A stretch of 64,000 bases of DNA. It comes from RHLJ01 sp965242845. GTDB lineage: Bacteria > Bacteroidota > Rhodothermia > Balneolales > Balneolaceae. Positions within the stretch are counted from its first letter, which is position 1. Each line of letters begins with the position of its first letter. A model generated the notes under the pieces. The model was given only the letters and a program-made list of their open reading frames with translations. It was not told the origin of the DNA and did not search any database. The position numbers and the translations under genes are program-made. The DNA is taken from the NCBI GenBank assembly GCA_965242845.1, contig CBDETC010000003.1, positions 744,001 to 808,000 of the forward strand. Reading direction: 5' to 3'. This document shows, piece after piece, positions 25,230-33,456 of the stretch.

Positions 25230-27002
25230 ATGCAGCAGATTATTGATCAAATATCAGACCATCTGGTGAGCCTGGTCACCAGCGATAAGTCGGAGTATAC
25301 CCCTAATGAATTACTGAAATCAGGGATACCTTCTTTCGTGGTCGAGAGAATCCGGTTGTACCTCGAAGACAAGGTAAAAGAAGAGATCAAAGCTGAAGGA
25401 AATAGTTGGTTTGATACGGACTCAAAGTTAGTTAAACAGGCTTTTGAAGATTACCTGCGTACGGCAATCAGCTCTTCGCATATCCCCAAAATGGAATTGT
25501 ATAGGGTAATTCAAACAGTGGTGAATGACATCATTCTGGTATTTATTGAGCCACGAAAGAATATGGCCGAGTACCTGTTTCGAGAAGATGATGAGCTACC
25601 CATAGAAGAAGTCGAATCAAGATGTGCTACTTTAACCATTTACAAGCATTTTGGTACGGCGATCCCTTTGTACATGAGGAAAAGAAATCTGGATACGCTT
25701 ACCAAGGAGCGGTGTAAACTGCTCATTCATAAGCTGGATGAGAAACTGGTTTCTTCTTATTCAGCAAACGACTGGGCACAAAAGTTAGAGCAGCTTTTTG
25801 AGCTATTTGGTGGGGAAGTTGAACCTCGACTTCTGGCTACATTCTTTGAGGATAAAGGGCTGTATGGGATGGCTAACAAATTTGAAGGGAGATCTGAATT
25901 ACTGAGTAAGGCGGCGTTTATAGATATTATCTCATCAGAAGGATTTGTTGATTTTACTTCTGCAGGCAAATCCGAATCTATCGACGATAAAAACGAGAAA
26001 ATCGCTACTGAAGAAGTAGAAAAAATTTCTGAGCAAGACGATTCTGAACAAAGTTTAATTGAAAGCTTTTTTGGTAACTATGAGTATGTGCCCGGGGATG
26101 GTTCTGTTGAAAACAGTTCCTTGGCAGATCAATATTCTGAAGGAGGGCTTTCAGATGATGAAATGTCTGAACTGCTTTCGGATATAGCCAGTGAAGGTGT
26201 GATCGGTTTGAATGATGATTTTGATGAAGGGAATTCCCTGAACGAATTATTTTCCCTTGGAAATGAAGGTGCAGAAGAAGAAGTACTGGAGACGTCGGAA
26301 GAGATTGCCGAAAGCATAAAGAAAGATCCTGATGCTGAGATTAATACTGAATTCAGAGATAACTTGATTTCAATTCTCGATCAGGCTAAAAGCTCGTTTG
26401 ATGGGATAGAAGGTGGGGAGGAGGACGAACGGCAGGCACAGGTAGCACAGGTAGAGGAAGAACCTGAAGAAGTTCTGGAGGTAGAAGCTCCTGATCTTAC
26501 CGATGCTCTTGAAGAGAGCCCGGAAGTGGAACATACAGAAGCGCCGGAAGAAGAACAGGAAGAAGGAGAAGAGAAACCCATGTGGGCGGAATTTATCAAC
26601 CAGGATCAAATGGATGTGTTGATGGGGGGAGAAAGAAGTGCCGAGCGAGAGCCAGATATAGCAGAAACTTTTGAGGACGAAATTGAAGTAGAAGAAAGCT
26701 TTGAAGAGCAATCTATTTTTGAAGAAGAAGAGGAGCCAGTTTCTACATCAGATATTCGTCAAGACCTTGAAGATATGCTGGAAAGCAGAAAAAAGGAGTT
26801 CATCGAAGTGATCTTTAAGAAATCTTCCAAGGATTTTGAAAAGGCCTTGGATACATTGAGCACTTTTGAAAGCTGGCAAGAAACATCCTCATTTATACAG
26901 CAAGAAATCTTTGCAAAAAACGAAGTAGATATGTTTTCTGGAGCTACGGTTGATTTTACCGATCGAATGCACCAATATTTTAACAAACCACGGAATACAT
27001 AA
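25230..27002 (+). CDS. Large acidic protein of unknown function
   Basis: A 590-residue protein with no signal peptide, no membrane segment and no domain I recognise. The first about 240 residues look folded and helical (SDHLVSLVTSDKSEYT, DYLRTAISSSHI, LFELFGGEVEPR). The middle, about 250-500, is very rich in Glu/Asp/Ser and low complexity, with several E-runs. A C-terminal helical segment (about 505-590, DIRQDLEDMLESRKKEFIE) may form a coiled coil. It ends with the stop codon that forms part of the ribosome binding site of the next gene (carboxyltransferase), so the pair is one operon. Role unknown; it may scaffold or bind. Confidence 0.8.
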   Translation: MQQIIDQISDHLVSLVTSDKSEYTPNELLKSGIPSFVVERIRLYLEDKVKEEIKAEGNSWFDTDSKLVKQAFEDYLRTAISSSHIPKMELYRVIQTVVNDIILVFIEPRKNMAEYLFREDDELPIEEVESRCATLTIYKHFGTAIPLYMRKRNLDTLTKERCKLLIHKLDEKLVSSYSANDWAQKLEQLFELFGGEVEPRLLATFFEDKGLYGMANKFEGRSELLSKAAFIDIISSEGFVDFTSAGKSESIDDKNEKIATEEVEKISEQDDSEQSLIESFFGNYEYVPGDGSVENSSLADQYSEGGLSDDEMSELLSDIASEGVIGLNDDFDEGNSLNELFSLGNEGAEEEVLETSEEIAESIKKDPDAEINTEFRDNLISILDQAKSSFDGIEGGEEDERQAQVAQVEEEPEEVLEVEAPDLTDALEESPEVEHTEAPEEEQEEGEEKPMWAEFINQDQMDVLMGGERSAEREPDIAETFEDEIEVEESFEEQSIFEEEEEPVSTSDIRQDLEDMLESRKKEFIEVIFKKSSKDFEKALDTLSTFESWQETSSFIQQEIFAKNEVDMFSGATVDFTDRMHQYFNKPRNT

Positions 27003-27010
27003 GGAGTTGG

Positions 27011-28561
27011 ATGGATACGAACGAAAAAGTGGAGCGCTTACTCTCTCTCAGAAAAGAAGCATTAAAAGGTGGTGGAGAAGCTCGGATAGCTAAACAGCAC
27101 GAAAAGGGTAAACTCACTGCACGAGAAAGAGTCGATTTATTGGTTGATAAGGGAAGCTTTGAAGAAATAGACGCTTTCGTAACTCATCGCAGTTCCGCTT
27201 TTGGTTTGGAGAAACAAAAGTTTCTCGGGGATGGCGTTATTACCGGATATGGAAAGATTCATGGTAAGCCTGTGTATGTATTCAGCCAGGATTTTACTGT
27301 TTTCGGAGGCTCTCTCTCGGAAACACATGCTGAGAAGATTTGTAAGATCATGGATTTGTCGCTAAAGAATGGGGTGCCGGTAATTGGACTGAATGATTCA
27401 GGTGGAGCAAGAATCCAGGAGGGGGTTACCTCCCTAGGTGGTTACGCAGAAGTATTCTGGAGAAATACGATGGCTTCCGGAGTTGTTCCGCAGATTTCGG
27501 CTATTATGGGGCCTTGTGCAGGCGGAGCAGTGTATAGTCCGGCGCTTACTGACTTTATTTTTATGGTGGAAAACACCAGCTATATGTTTGTGACGGGCCC
27601 AAACGTGGTAAAGACCGTAACTCATGAAGAAGTTACCTCAGAAGAATTGGGAGGTTCAGTAACTCATAATACTAAATCAGGGGTAGCTCATTTCTCTACT
27701 CCTAATGATGCAGTGTGCATTCAGCAAATTCGAACATTAATGAGCTATGTTCCTCAAAATTGTGAGGAAAAAGTGCCACTTATCGAAAGTAAAGATCCTG
27801 ATGCAGCAAAAGCAGGAGCTTTAGAAACTATTGTTCCTCTAAACCCCAACAAGCCTTATGATATGCATGAGGTCATTCAGGGTATTGTAGACAAAGATTC
27901 TTTCTTCGAAGTACACAAAGACTACGCAGAAAGTATTATTGTTGGTTTTGCACGTTTAGGAGGCAGAAGTGTCGGAATTGTAGCCAACCAACCATTATCA
28001 ATGGCTGGCGTGCTTGGAATCAGGTCTTCATTGAAAGGAGCGCGATTTGTGCGATTTTGTGATGCTTTCAATATTCCATTGGTGGTATTTGAAGATGTTC
28101 CGGGCTTCCTTCCTGGTACTGACCAGGAATGGGGAGGAATCATTAAGCACGGAGCCAAACTGCTCTATGCTTTTTGCGAAGCTACTGTTCCCAAAATGAC
28201 AGTAATCACCAGGAAAGCGTATGGTGGAGCTTACGATGTAATGAATTCCAAGCATATTCGATCTGATTATAATGTCGCGTGGCCTACTTCCGAGATTGCG
28301 GTGATGGGCACTAAAGGAGCTGTAGAGATTATTTTCAGAAGGGAAATTGCTGCAGCTGATGATCCTGAAGCCAAGCAAAAGGAATTAGAAGCTCAATATG
28401 CAGAAGAGTTTGCTCACCCTTACAAAGCGGCAGCAAGGGGCTTTATCGATGATGTAATTCTTCCTTCTGAAACCAGGGAAAAGCTCATTAAGATGTTGGA
28501 GATCACTCAGAATAAAGTAGATACAGTGCCGAAGAAAAAGCACGATAATCTGCCTTTGTAA
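27011..28561 (+). CDS. Acyl-CoA carboxylase beta subunit (propionyl-/methylmalonyl-CoA carboxyltransferase)
   Basis: The 516-residue protein is the carboxyltransferase of a biotin-dependent acyl-CoA carboxylase (PccB/MmdA type); it moves CO2 from carboxybiotin to an acyl-CoA, usually propionyl-CoA, or the reverse as a decarboxylase subunit. It shows the two crotonase-like halves, with motifs DGVITGYGKIHGKPVYVFSQD, GLNDSGGARIQEGV, MGPCAGGAVYSPAL, VEDVPGFLPGTDQEWGGI and ITRKAYGGAYDVMNSKH. No biotin carboxylase or biotin carrier gene is in the window. A strong AAGGAG ribosome binding site overlaps the upstream gene's stop. Confidence 0.95.
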   Translation: MDTNEKVERLLSLRKEALKGGGEARIAKQHEKGKLTARERVDLLVDKGSFEEIDAFVTHRSSAFGLEKQKFLGDGVITGYGKIHGKPVYVFSQDFTVFGGSLSETHAEKICKIMDLSLKNGVPVIGLNDSGGARIQEGVTSLGGYAEVFWRNTMASGVVPQISAIMGPCAGGAVYSPALTDFIFMVENTSYMFVTGPNVVKTVTHEEVTSEELGGSVTHNTKSGVAHFSTPNDAVCIQQIRTLMSYVPQNCEEKVPLIESKDPDAAKAGALETIVPLNPNKPYDMHEVIQGIVDKDSFFEVHKDYAESIIVGFARLGGRSVGIVANQPLSMAGVLGIRSSLKGARFVRFCDAFNIPLVVFEDVPGFLPGTDQEWGGIIKHGAKLLYAFCEATVPKMTVITRKAYGGAYDVMNSKHIRSDYNVAWPTSEIAVMGTKGAVEIIFRREIAAADDPEAKQKELEAQYAEEFAHPYKAAARGFIDDVILPSETREKLIKMLEITQNKVDTVPKKKHDNLPL

Positions 28562-28576
28562 TTAAGCTCTTTAATA

Positions 28577-28653
28577 GTCATTCTGAGGCTACCGCCGAAG
28601 AATCTTATCGACTTATTGTCATTTAGATCCTTCGCAAGTATGCTCAGGATGAC
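28577..28653. repeat. REP-like imperfect inverted repeat, copy 2
   Basis: A 77-bp element bounded by GTCATTCTGAG and CTCAGGATGAC. Its right arm (28626-28653) is an exact reverse complement of the left arm of copy 1 at 22811-22838, so the copies are in opposite orientation about 5.7 kb apart. It occupies the gap between a plus-strand gene ending at 28561 and a minus-strand gene ending at 28662, where an extragenic palindrome could also act as a bidirectional terminator. Confidence 0.75.
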
Positions 28654-28661
28654 AAGGTAGG

Positions 28662-29144
28662 TTATAATTTCCTCGACATTATGTAGGCATTGGTCAATCC
28701 GAATTCCTGGTGGTCAAAAGCATCAGGAATTTCTCCTATAATTTCGAAGCCCAGCTCTTTCCAAAGTTTAATAGCGCCTGTATTTGTTTTAACTACAATA
28801 TTAAACTGAAGCGATAAGAAACCTATATCTCTTGCCAGGCTAATAGAGAAGACCCCGAGTTTACGTCCAATTCCTTTTCCCCGGTGTTCCGGTTTTACCA
28901 TATAAGAAGCATTGGCTATATGAGAACCTAAGCCAGGCTGGTTTTCGGTAAGGATAAAAGTACCTACAATTTCACCTTCCTCTTCAGCAACATAAGTCAT
29001 AGTACCAGGCTTGAACCAATAGCTGATCATGTCTTCTTTCGAAGAATCAGGGTTGAAGACATAGGTGTCACCTGTTGAGATAACAGATTGAATAATTTCC
29101 CAAACCTGGTTTTGATCCTCTTTTTTTGCTTCTCTAATCTCCAT
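28662..29144 (-). CDS. GNAT-family N-acetyltransferase
   Basis: A 160-residue GNAT protein of the general acetyltransferase type. The acetyl-CoA loop reads VKPEHRGKGIGRKLGVFS (R-x-x-G-x-G/A), with LSLQFNIVVKTNTGAIKLWKELGFE and an IIGEIPDAF ending typical of the C-terminal half. Substrate unknown. It overlaps the PLP-dependent decarboxylase gene by 11 bp, so it is coupled to it, and both lie downstream of the MarR-type gene. This suggests an amine- or amino-acid-directed role. Confidence 0.88.
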   Translation of the reverse strand: MEIREAKKEDQNQVWEIIQSVISTGDTYVFNPDSSKEDMISYWFKPGTMTYVAEEEGEIVGTFILTENQPGLGSHIANASYMVKPEHRGKGIGRKLGVFSISLARDIGFLSLQFNIVVKTNTGAIKLWKELGFEIIGEIPDAFDHQEFGLTNAYIMSRKL

Positions 29145-30585
29145 GAATAATGCTGTTTCCTACCTCTCTAATAACCTGCATCAGGTAGTTGATATCTTCT
29201 TTTTGTTTACGATGATTGATAACACACGCCCTGATTACAAACATTCCATTGAGACGTGTTCCTGTGATAAATACCCGGCCATCTTCTTCCAAAGCTGGGA
29301 TTAAGCGGTTATTTAAATCGACGATTTCCTCTTCGGTAGTCAGGTTACCTGTAAATCTAAAACATGAAACAGCAAGTTTTGATCGTGCTGCCAACTCAAA
29401 GTCATCGGCCTCTTCTACTTTATCAGAAAGGTAGTCGGTGAGATCAATATCCTTTTGGATCATTTGCCTAATTCTTGTCATCCCATAACCTTTTACCGAC
29501 ATCCAGACTTTCAATGCCCTCGCTGATCGGGATAACTGGAACGTATGTTCATTGAAGTCTAATCTGCCTTCGTCTTCAAGATCGGTATCCAGGTAATCCG
29601 CTTTTTTGAAATACGTGTTCTTTAGCACATCCCAATCTTTAACAAGAGTACAACCGACTCCAAATGGCGCATATAACCACTTATGAAAATCGATGGCTAC
29701 AGAGTCTGCTAATTCCAGTCCTTTGTAATCTGCTTTTAAGGAATCGAGGGTTGACGCCAGTCCTCCATAGGCTCCATCCACATGAAACCATAATCCATAT
29801 TCTTTAGCGATACCTGCCAGACTTTGTAAATCATCGATAGCTCCAGTGTTTACGGTTCCGGCTGTTCCAACAATACAGAAAGGCTCGAATCCCTGTTTGA
29901 TATCATCTTCTATCTGACCTTTAAGAGCCTCTAGGTTGATAGTGAAATCAGGATTTGTATCAACTTTCCTCAAATTGGAGGTGCCGATCCCAAGCATATC
30001 CACGCTTTTGTCAATACAGCCATGCACTTCTTTTGACGCGTATACCACAAAAGGCTTTTGCCCAAATAATCCTTTCTCCCTGATACCTCTTTTTTGAAAG
30101 AAGATATTTCTTGCAGCAGTTAAGCCAGTTAGATTAGCTGCTGAACCGCCGCTAACCAATACCCCACCAATATTACTTCCATAGCCAATTATATCTGAAC
30201 CCCATTGAACAACTCTTTTTTCCATTTCAGCTACAGACGGGCCGAGGTGCCATTTACCCATATTCTGGTTGATGGTGGCTGCCAGAAGCTCTCCGATAAT
30301 CCCAAGTTGGGTACCCCCAGCCATAACATAGGCATACATATGTCGGCCGAGGTTATCAGTAGCTACATCTGTTACTTTACTTTTTGTGAGTTCAAGCAAT
30401 TCTTCAGCCGGCATACCTTCTTCAGGCAGAGCTTCATCAAACCAGGCTTCAAACTCTTTTTGGGGATGTGAGTAAAAGGCTTTCTTATCAGATAGATTCT
30501 CAAACTTTTCGAGTACTAGTTCAGTACTTTTTTCAAGCAGGGTTTTAAAATCTTCAGGAGTAAAATCTAGGCTATTGTTGTTCAT
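29134..30585 (-). CDS. PLP-dependent group II decarboxylase (aromatic amino acid decarboxylase-like)
   Basis: A 483-residue fold-type I PLP enzyme. Key segments are GGVLVSGGSAANLTGLTAARN, CIVGTAGTVNTGAIDDL, HVDGAYGG (Asp for the PLP nitrogen) and IDFHKWLYAPFGVGC, whose Lys forms the Schiff base. The order and motifs match the DDC/tyrosine/glutamate decarboxylase group II family. Substrate specificity (aromatic amino acid, DABA, glutamate) is not decided by sequence inspection. It overlaps the MarR gene by 14 bp upstream and the GNAT gene by 11 bp downstream, so the three form a coupled operon. Confidence 0.93.
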   Translation of the reverse strand: MNNNSLDFTPEDFKTLLEKSTELVLEKFENLSDKKAFYSHPQKEFEAWFDEALPEEGMPAEELLELTKSKVTDVATDNLGRHMYAYVMAGGTQLGIIGELLAATINQNMGKWHLGPSVAEMEKRVVQWGSDIIGYGSNIGGVLVSGGSAANLTGLTAARNIFFQKRGIREKGLFGQKPFVVYASKEVHGCIDKSVDMLGIGTSNLRKVDTNPDFTINLEALKGQIEDDIKQGFEPFCIVGTAGTVNTGAIDDLQSLAGIAKEYGLWFHVDGAYGGLASTLDSLKADYKGLELADSVAIDFHKWLYAPFGVGCTLVKDWDVLKNTYFKKADYLDTDLEDEGRLDFNEHTFQLSRSARALKVWMSVKGYGMTRIRQMIQKDIDLTDYLSDKVEEADDFELAARSKLAVSCFRFTGNLTTEEEIVDLNNRLIPALEEDGRVFITGTRLNGMFVIRACVINHRKQKEDINYLMQVIREVGNSIIHGD

Positions 30586-31060
30586 TAGATAGTTGTTTCA
30601 GGGTTCTTAACTCATAACTTTCTTCTTTAAAGTATTCTCCCATGGAGTCCAGGATTTGGTATAAATCAACATCGTTGGGGAGCATCTCTTCGATAATTAC
30701 AGCACTTGCATCCCACACTTTTTCAAATTCAGGGAGCTGTTTTTTTGCCTTATCACTTAGCGAAACCAGTTGCTTCCTGGAATCAGAGGGATCTGTCCTG
30801 GTGAATAAAAAGTCCCGCTCCTTCATCTTTACGATAATGGAGATTACCGAAGGGTGTGAGAATTGGATGGCATCAGCGATTTCGGTTACGGAAAGCTCAT
30901 CATATTCTTGTAGCAATTTGAAGATCAGGTGCCAATTCGGCTCGATGTCCAGATCTAAAGATTTGTACAGAGATCGGGCACTATGAACCATTATCTCATG
31001 AAGCTGCTTAAGGCGAATGGCAAGGGAATAAACTCCTAAATCTTTTATAAAAGGCGTCAT
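30572..31060 (-). CDS. MarR-family transcriptional regulator
   Basis: A winged-helix MarR protein of about 160 residues. It has the recognition helix region SVTEIADAIQFSHPSVISIIVKM and the wing-type segment RTDPSDSRKQLVSLSDKAKK, with N- and C-terminal dimerisation helices. I choose the ATG at 31060; another ATG three codons upstream lies inside the operator, making it less likely. The coding sequence overlaps the decarboxylase by 14 bp. Two near-identical palindromes sit immediately upstream, so autorepression of the operon is very likely, with release by a small ligand. Confidence 0.93.
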   Translation of the reverse strand: MTPFIKDLGVYSLAIRLKQLHEIMVHSARSLYKSLDLDIEPNWHLIFKLLQEYDELSVTEIADAIQFSHPSVISIIVKMKERDFLFTRTDPSDSRKQLVSLSDKAKKQLPEFEKVWDASAVIIEEMLPNDVDLYQILDSMGEYFKEESYELRTLKQLSNEQQ

Positions 31061-31063
31061 AGG

Positions 31064-31116
31064 ATACATTTATGTAGTTGGCTACATAAATGTATTGAAA
31101 ATGTAGTGGACTACAT
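31064..31116. promoter_or_regulatory. Twin operators for the MarR-family regulator
   Basis: Site 1 is a perfect inverted repeat with 14-bp arms (31064-31077 and 31082-31095) around TTGG. Site 2 (31101-31116) is ATGTAGTGGACTACAT. Both contain the core ATGTAG-4 nt-CTACAT (31072-31087 and 31101-31116), with centres 29 bp apart, i.e. close to three helical turns. They cover the region just upstream of the MarR gene start. This is the expected arrangement for MarR autoregulation. A transcript start inside the block is likely, but no clear -7/-33 pair was identified. Confidence 0.85.
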
Positions 31117-31126
31117 AATTATTTTT

Positions 31127-31552
31127 CTATTGATTCACTATGGCCAAAGTACAGCGTGAGGTACACACCAATTTCCCCCTTTCATCGACTATTTTGGTTT
31201 CCCAAACGTGAATGGTTTTTCCAATCTGGATAGGGGTGGCTGTTGCTGTTACTTTTCCGCCTTCAAACACTGGACGATGATGATTGGCATTTATTTCGAT
31301 TCCTACAGCCGTTTTGCCTTCAGGAAGGTGGACCCAGGCTCCAACGGAACACAAAGTCTCGGCTAAGGCTACGGAAGCTCCACCATGTAATACTCTAAAG
31401 GGTTGAACAGTTCTATGATCTACCGGCATTTCGGCTATCATTTCTTCCCGACTGATTTTAATAAACTTAATACCAATAGAGGTTCCCATGTTTTCAGTAT
31501 TCTTGGTAAGGAACCCTTTTACTTTTTCTTTGATTGATTCTTCTATAATCAT
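31127..31552 (-). CDS. Hotdog-fold thioesterase (PaaI/YbgC-like)
   Basis: A 141-residue single-domain hotdog protein of the PaaI (acyl-CoA thioesterase) group: IKFIKISREEMIAEMPVDHRTVQPFRVLHGGASVALAET is the N-terminal half with the conserved H-G-G-x-x helix, and GIEINANHHRPVFEGGKVTATATP closes it. It would hydrolyse acyl- or phenylacetyl-CoA type thioesters. It ends 32 bp before the MarR start block and begins directly opposite the acyl-CoA ligase, sharing a regulatory region with the beta-oxidation operon. It could be part of either unit. Confidence 0.88.
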   Translation of the reverse strand: MIIEESIKEKVKGFLTKNTENMGTSIGIKFIKISREEMIAEMPVDHRTVQPFRVLHGGASVALAETLCSVGAWVHLPEGKTAVGIEINANHHRPVFEGGKVTATATPIQIGKTIHVWETKIVDERGKLVCTSRCTLAIVNQ

Positions 31553-31558
31553 TGCTTG

Positions 31559-31573
31559 CTTAACAGTGTTAAG
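31559..31573. promoter_or_regulatory. Palindrome in the divergent thioesterase/beta-oxidation promoter region
   Basis: CTTAACA-G-TGTTAAG is a perfect 7-1-7 palindrome, seven bp before the thioesterase start codon and 85 bp before the acyl-CoA ligase start. Its size fits a dimeric repressor (for example a TetR-type fatty-acid regulator), but no such gene is in the window, so the ligand is unknown. Confidence 0.5.
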
Positions 31574-31657
31574 TTGAGTATTTATTTGGTGGAATCGCTT
31601 TCATGTTTTTAGGCGAAAGTGTATCTACCGATACATAGTAACAACCCATTGCAAAAT

Positions 31658-33445
31658 ATGAAATATGAACCGGCAGTAGTACCCTTAATGCTGGAAGAGG
31701 GTATGAAGAGAAATAAGTTAGGGATTTTATCTGCTGTAAAGCGCAAAGGTAAATGGCTGGAAACGAGCGTAGATGAGTTTAGGGAGCAAGTCCGCAACCT
31801 GGCTTTGGGTTTATATGAACTGGGTGTAAGAAAAGGGGATCGGGTTTCTATCCATTCAGAAAATAGTACCGAATGGATGATTTGTGATCAGGCTATCTTG
31901 TCAATCGGCGCGGTAAATGTAGCCATTTACACCACACAGCCAGCTGATCAAATCAAATACATCCTCGAGAACTCGGAGGCAAAGGTGCACATCATCTCAG
32001 ATGATGAGATGTTTGCTGAAACCAAGCCATTAATTAAAGAGATTGATACGATTCAAGCAATTATCAGTATTCAGCCTTCTGTTCATGAAAAGCTTAAAGG
32101 CTTTGAAGAGGTCATGGAAATGGGTAGGGCTTTGGATAAAAAGCAGCCTGGTTTGCTCGATGAATTGAAAAATGCTATAGAGCCAGATGACCTGGCAAAT
32201 ATCAATTATACCTCAGGTACAACAGGTGTTCCAAAAGGAGTAATGCTGACTCACATGAACCTAGTCTCAAATACGATTGCTTCAAATTTGTACATGCCTT
32301 TCGATACTACCCAAATCGAAGAACCAAGGATTCTTTCTTATCTGCCACTTACTCATATGCTGGAGAGAATTGCTACATATATCTACATTTATTGTGGAGC
32401 ATCAGTGTATTATGTAGAAGATGTACAAGACTTTAGATCAGATTTGATTACCATCAAACCTATTTACTTTGCTACAGTACCCCGGTTGCTTGAAAAAATT
32501 ATGACAGGGATTAAAGTACGAGGCCAGGAGCTTTCTGGTATCAAAAAGCAATTGTATTACTGGGCGGTTAATCTTGCAGAAAACTATGACCCGGAGAATC
32601 CTCCCCAGGGAACAGACGCATTAAAATGGAAGCTTGCTGATAAATTGGTGTACTCGAAAATTCGAGAAAACATGGGTGGAAACTTGATGGGTACGATGTC
32701 AGGAGGTGCCGCATTAAGCCCCAGTGTAATGCGTTTTTTTAATGGGATTGGTCTTAAATCCGGAATGGGTTATGGATTAACCGAAACTTCTCCTGTAATG
32801 AGTGGTTCTCTTCCTGATCAGATTCGAATTGGTTCAGCAGGTAAGGCTCTGGTTGATGTAGAAATACGAATTGCTGAGGACGGAGAAATCCAGACAAAAG
32901 GCCCAAACCTTATGAAAGGTTATTACAAAATGCCTGAGAAAACAGCCGAGGTTATGACTGAGGATGGCTGGTTCTGCACTGGAGATATTGGATATCTCGA
33001 TGATGATGGCTGGTTATTCATCACAGATCGGAAGAAGTCTATGTTTAAGCTCTCCACTGGAAAATATGTAGCTCCTCAGCCTATAGAAAATGCCCTAATG
33101 AATAGTGGATTTATTGATCAGGCTATGGTAATTGGAGACCAGGAAAAGTTTTGCGCAGCGATCATTATTCCGGATTGGGTGAATATGGAAAAGCGGTTTA
33201 AGCAAAAAGAGAAACCGTATCCACAATCAAATATCACAGAAAATGAAGATGTGATTAGCAGGATTCAACTTGAAGTAGATAAAGTAAACCGAAAGCTCCC
33301 TCATTGGGAACAGGTAAAGAAATTTGTGTTACTAGAGGATCCATTCACTATTGATAAGGGAGAGCTTACACCAAAAATGAGTATCCGAAGGAGCATTGTA
33401 AAGCAAAACTATGCTGATGAAATTAAATCCATATATGTAGAATAG
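31658..33445 (+). CDS. Long-chain fatty acid--CoA ligase (AMP-forming)
   Basis: It activates fatty acids to acyl-CoA, using ATP, at the membrane. The start at 31658 gives 595 residues (MKYEPAVVPLMLEEG); an earlier GTG 13 codons upstream is less convincing. AMP-binding domain motifs are NYTSGTTGVPKGVMLTHMNL (residues about 181-200), GYGLTETSP and TGDIGYLDDDGWLFITDRKK, with the conserved Lys near the C-terminus (KGELTPKMSIRR). It is the first gene of the fad cluster, so it likely supplies acyl-CoA to the following enzymes. Related to FadD; no symbol assigned because several paralogues are expected. Confidence 0.94.
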   Translation: MKYEPAVVPLMLEEGMKRNKLGILSAVKRKGKWLETSVDEFREQVRNLALGLYELGVRKGDRVSIHSENSTEWMICDQAILSIGAVNVAIYTTQPADQIKYILENSEAKVHIISDDEMFAETKPLIKEIDTIQAIISIQPSVHEKLKGFEEVMEMGRALDKKQPGLLDELKNAIEPDDLANINYTSGTTGVPKGVMLTHMNLVSNTIASNLYMPFDTTQIEEPRILSYLPLTHMLERIATYIYIYCGASVYYVEDVQDFRSDLITIKPIYFATVPRLLEKIMTGIKVRGQELSGIKKQLYYWAVNLAENYDPENPPQGTDALKWKLADKLVYSKIRENMGGNLMGTMSGGAALSPSVMRFFNGIGLKSGMGYGLTETSPVMSGSLPDQIRIGSAGKALVDVEIRIAEDGEIQTKGPNLMKGYYKMPEKTAEVMTEDGWFCTGDIGYLDDDGWLFITDRKKSMFKLSTGKYVAPQPIENALMNSGFIDQAMVIGDQEKFCAAIIIPDWVNMEKRFKQKEKPYPQSNITENEDVISRIQLEVDKVNRKLPHWEQVKKFVLLEDPFTIDKGELTPKMSIRRSIVKQNYADEIKSIYVE

Positions 33446-33456
33446 ACGGACAATTC

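Noticed and set aside
26300..26720. Glu/Asp codon-rich repetitive stretch as a DNA repeat array
   Set aside because: The repetition is a protein low-complexity segment (GAA/GAG-rich), not a tandem DNA repeat with conserved period.
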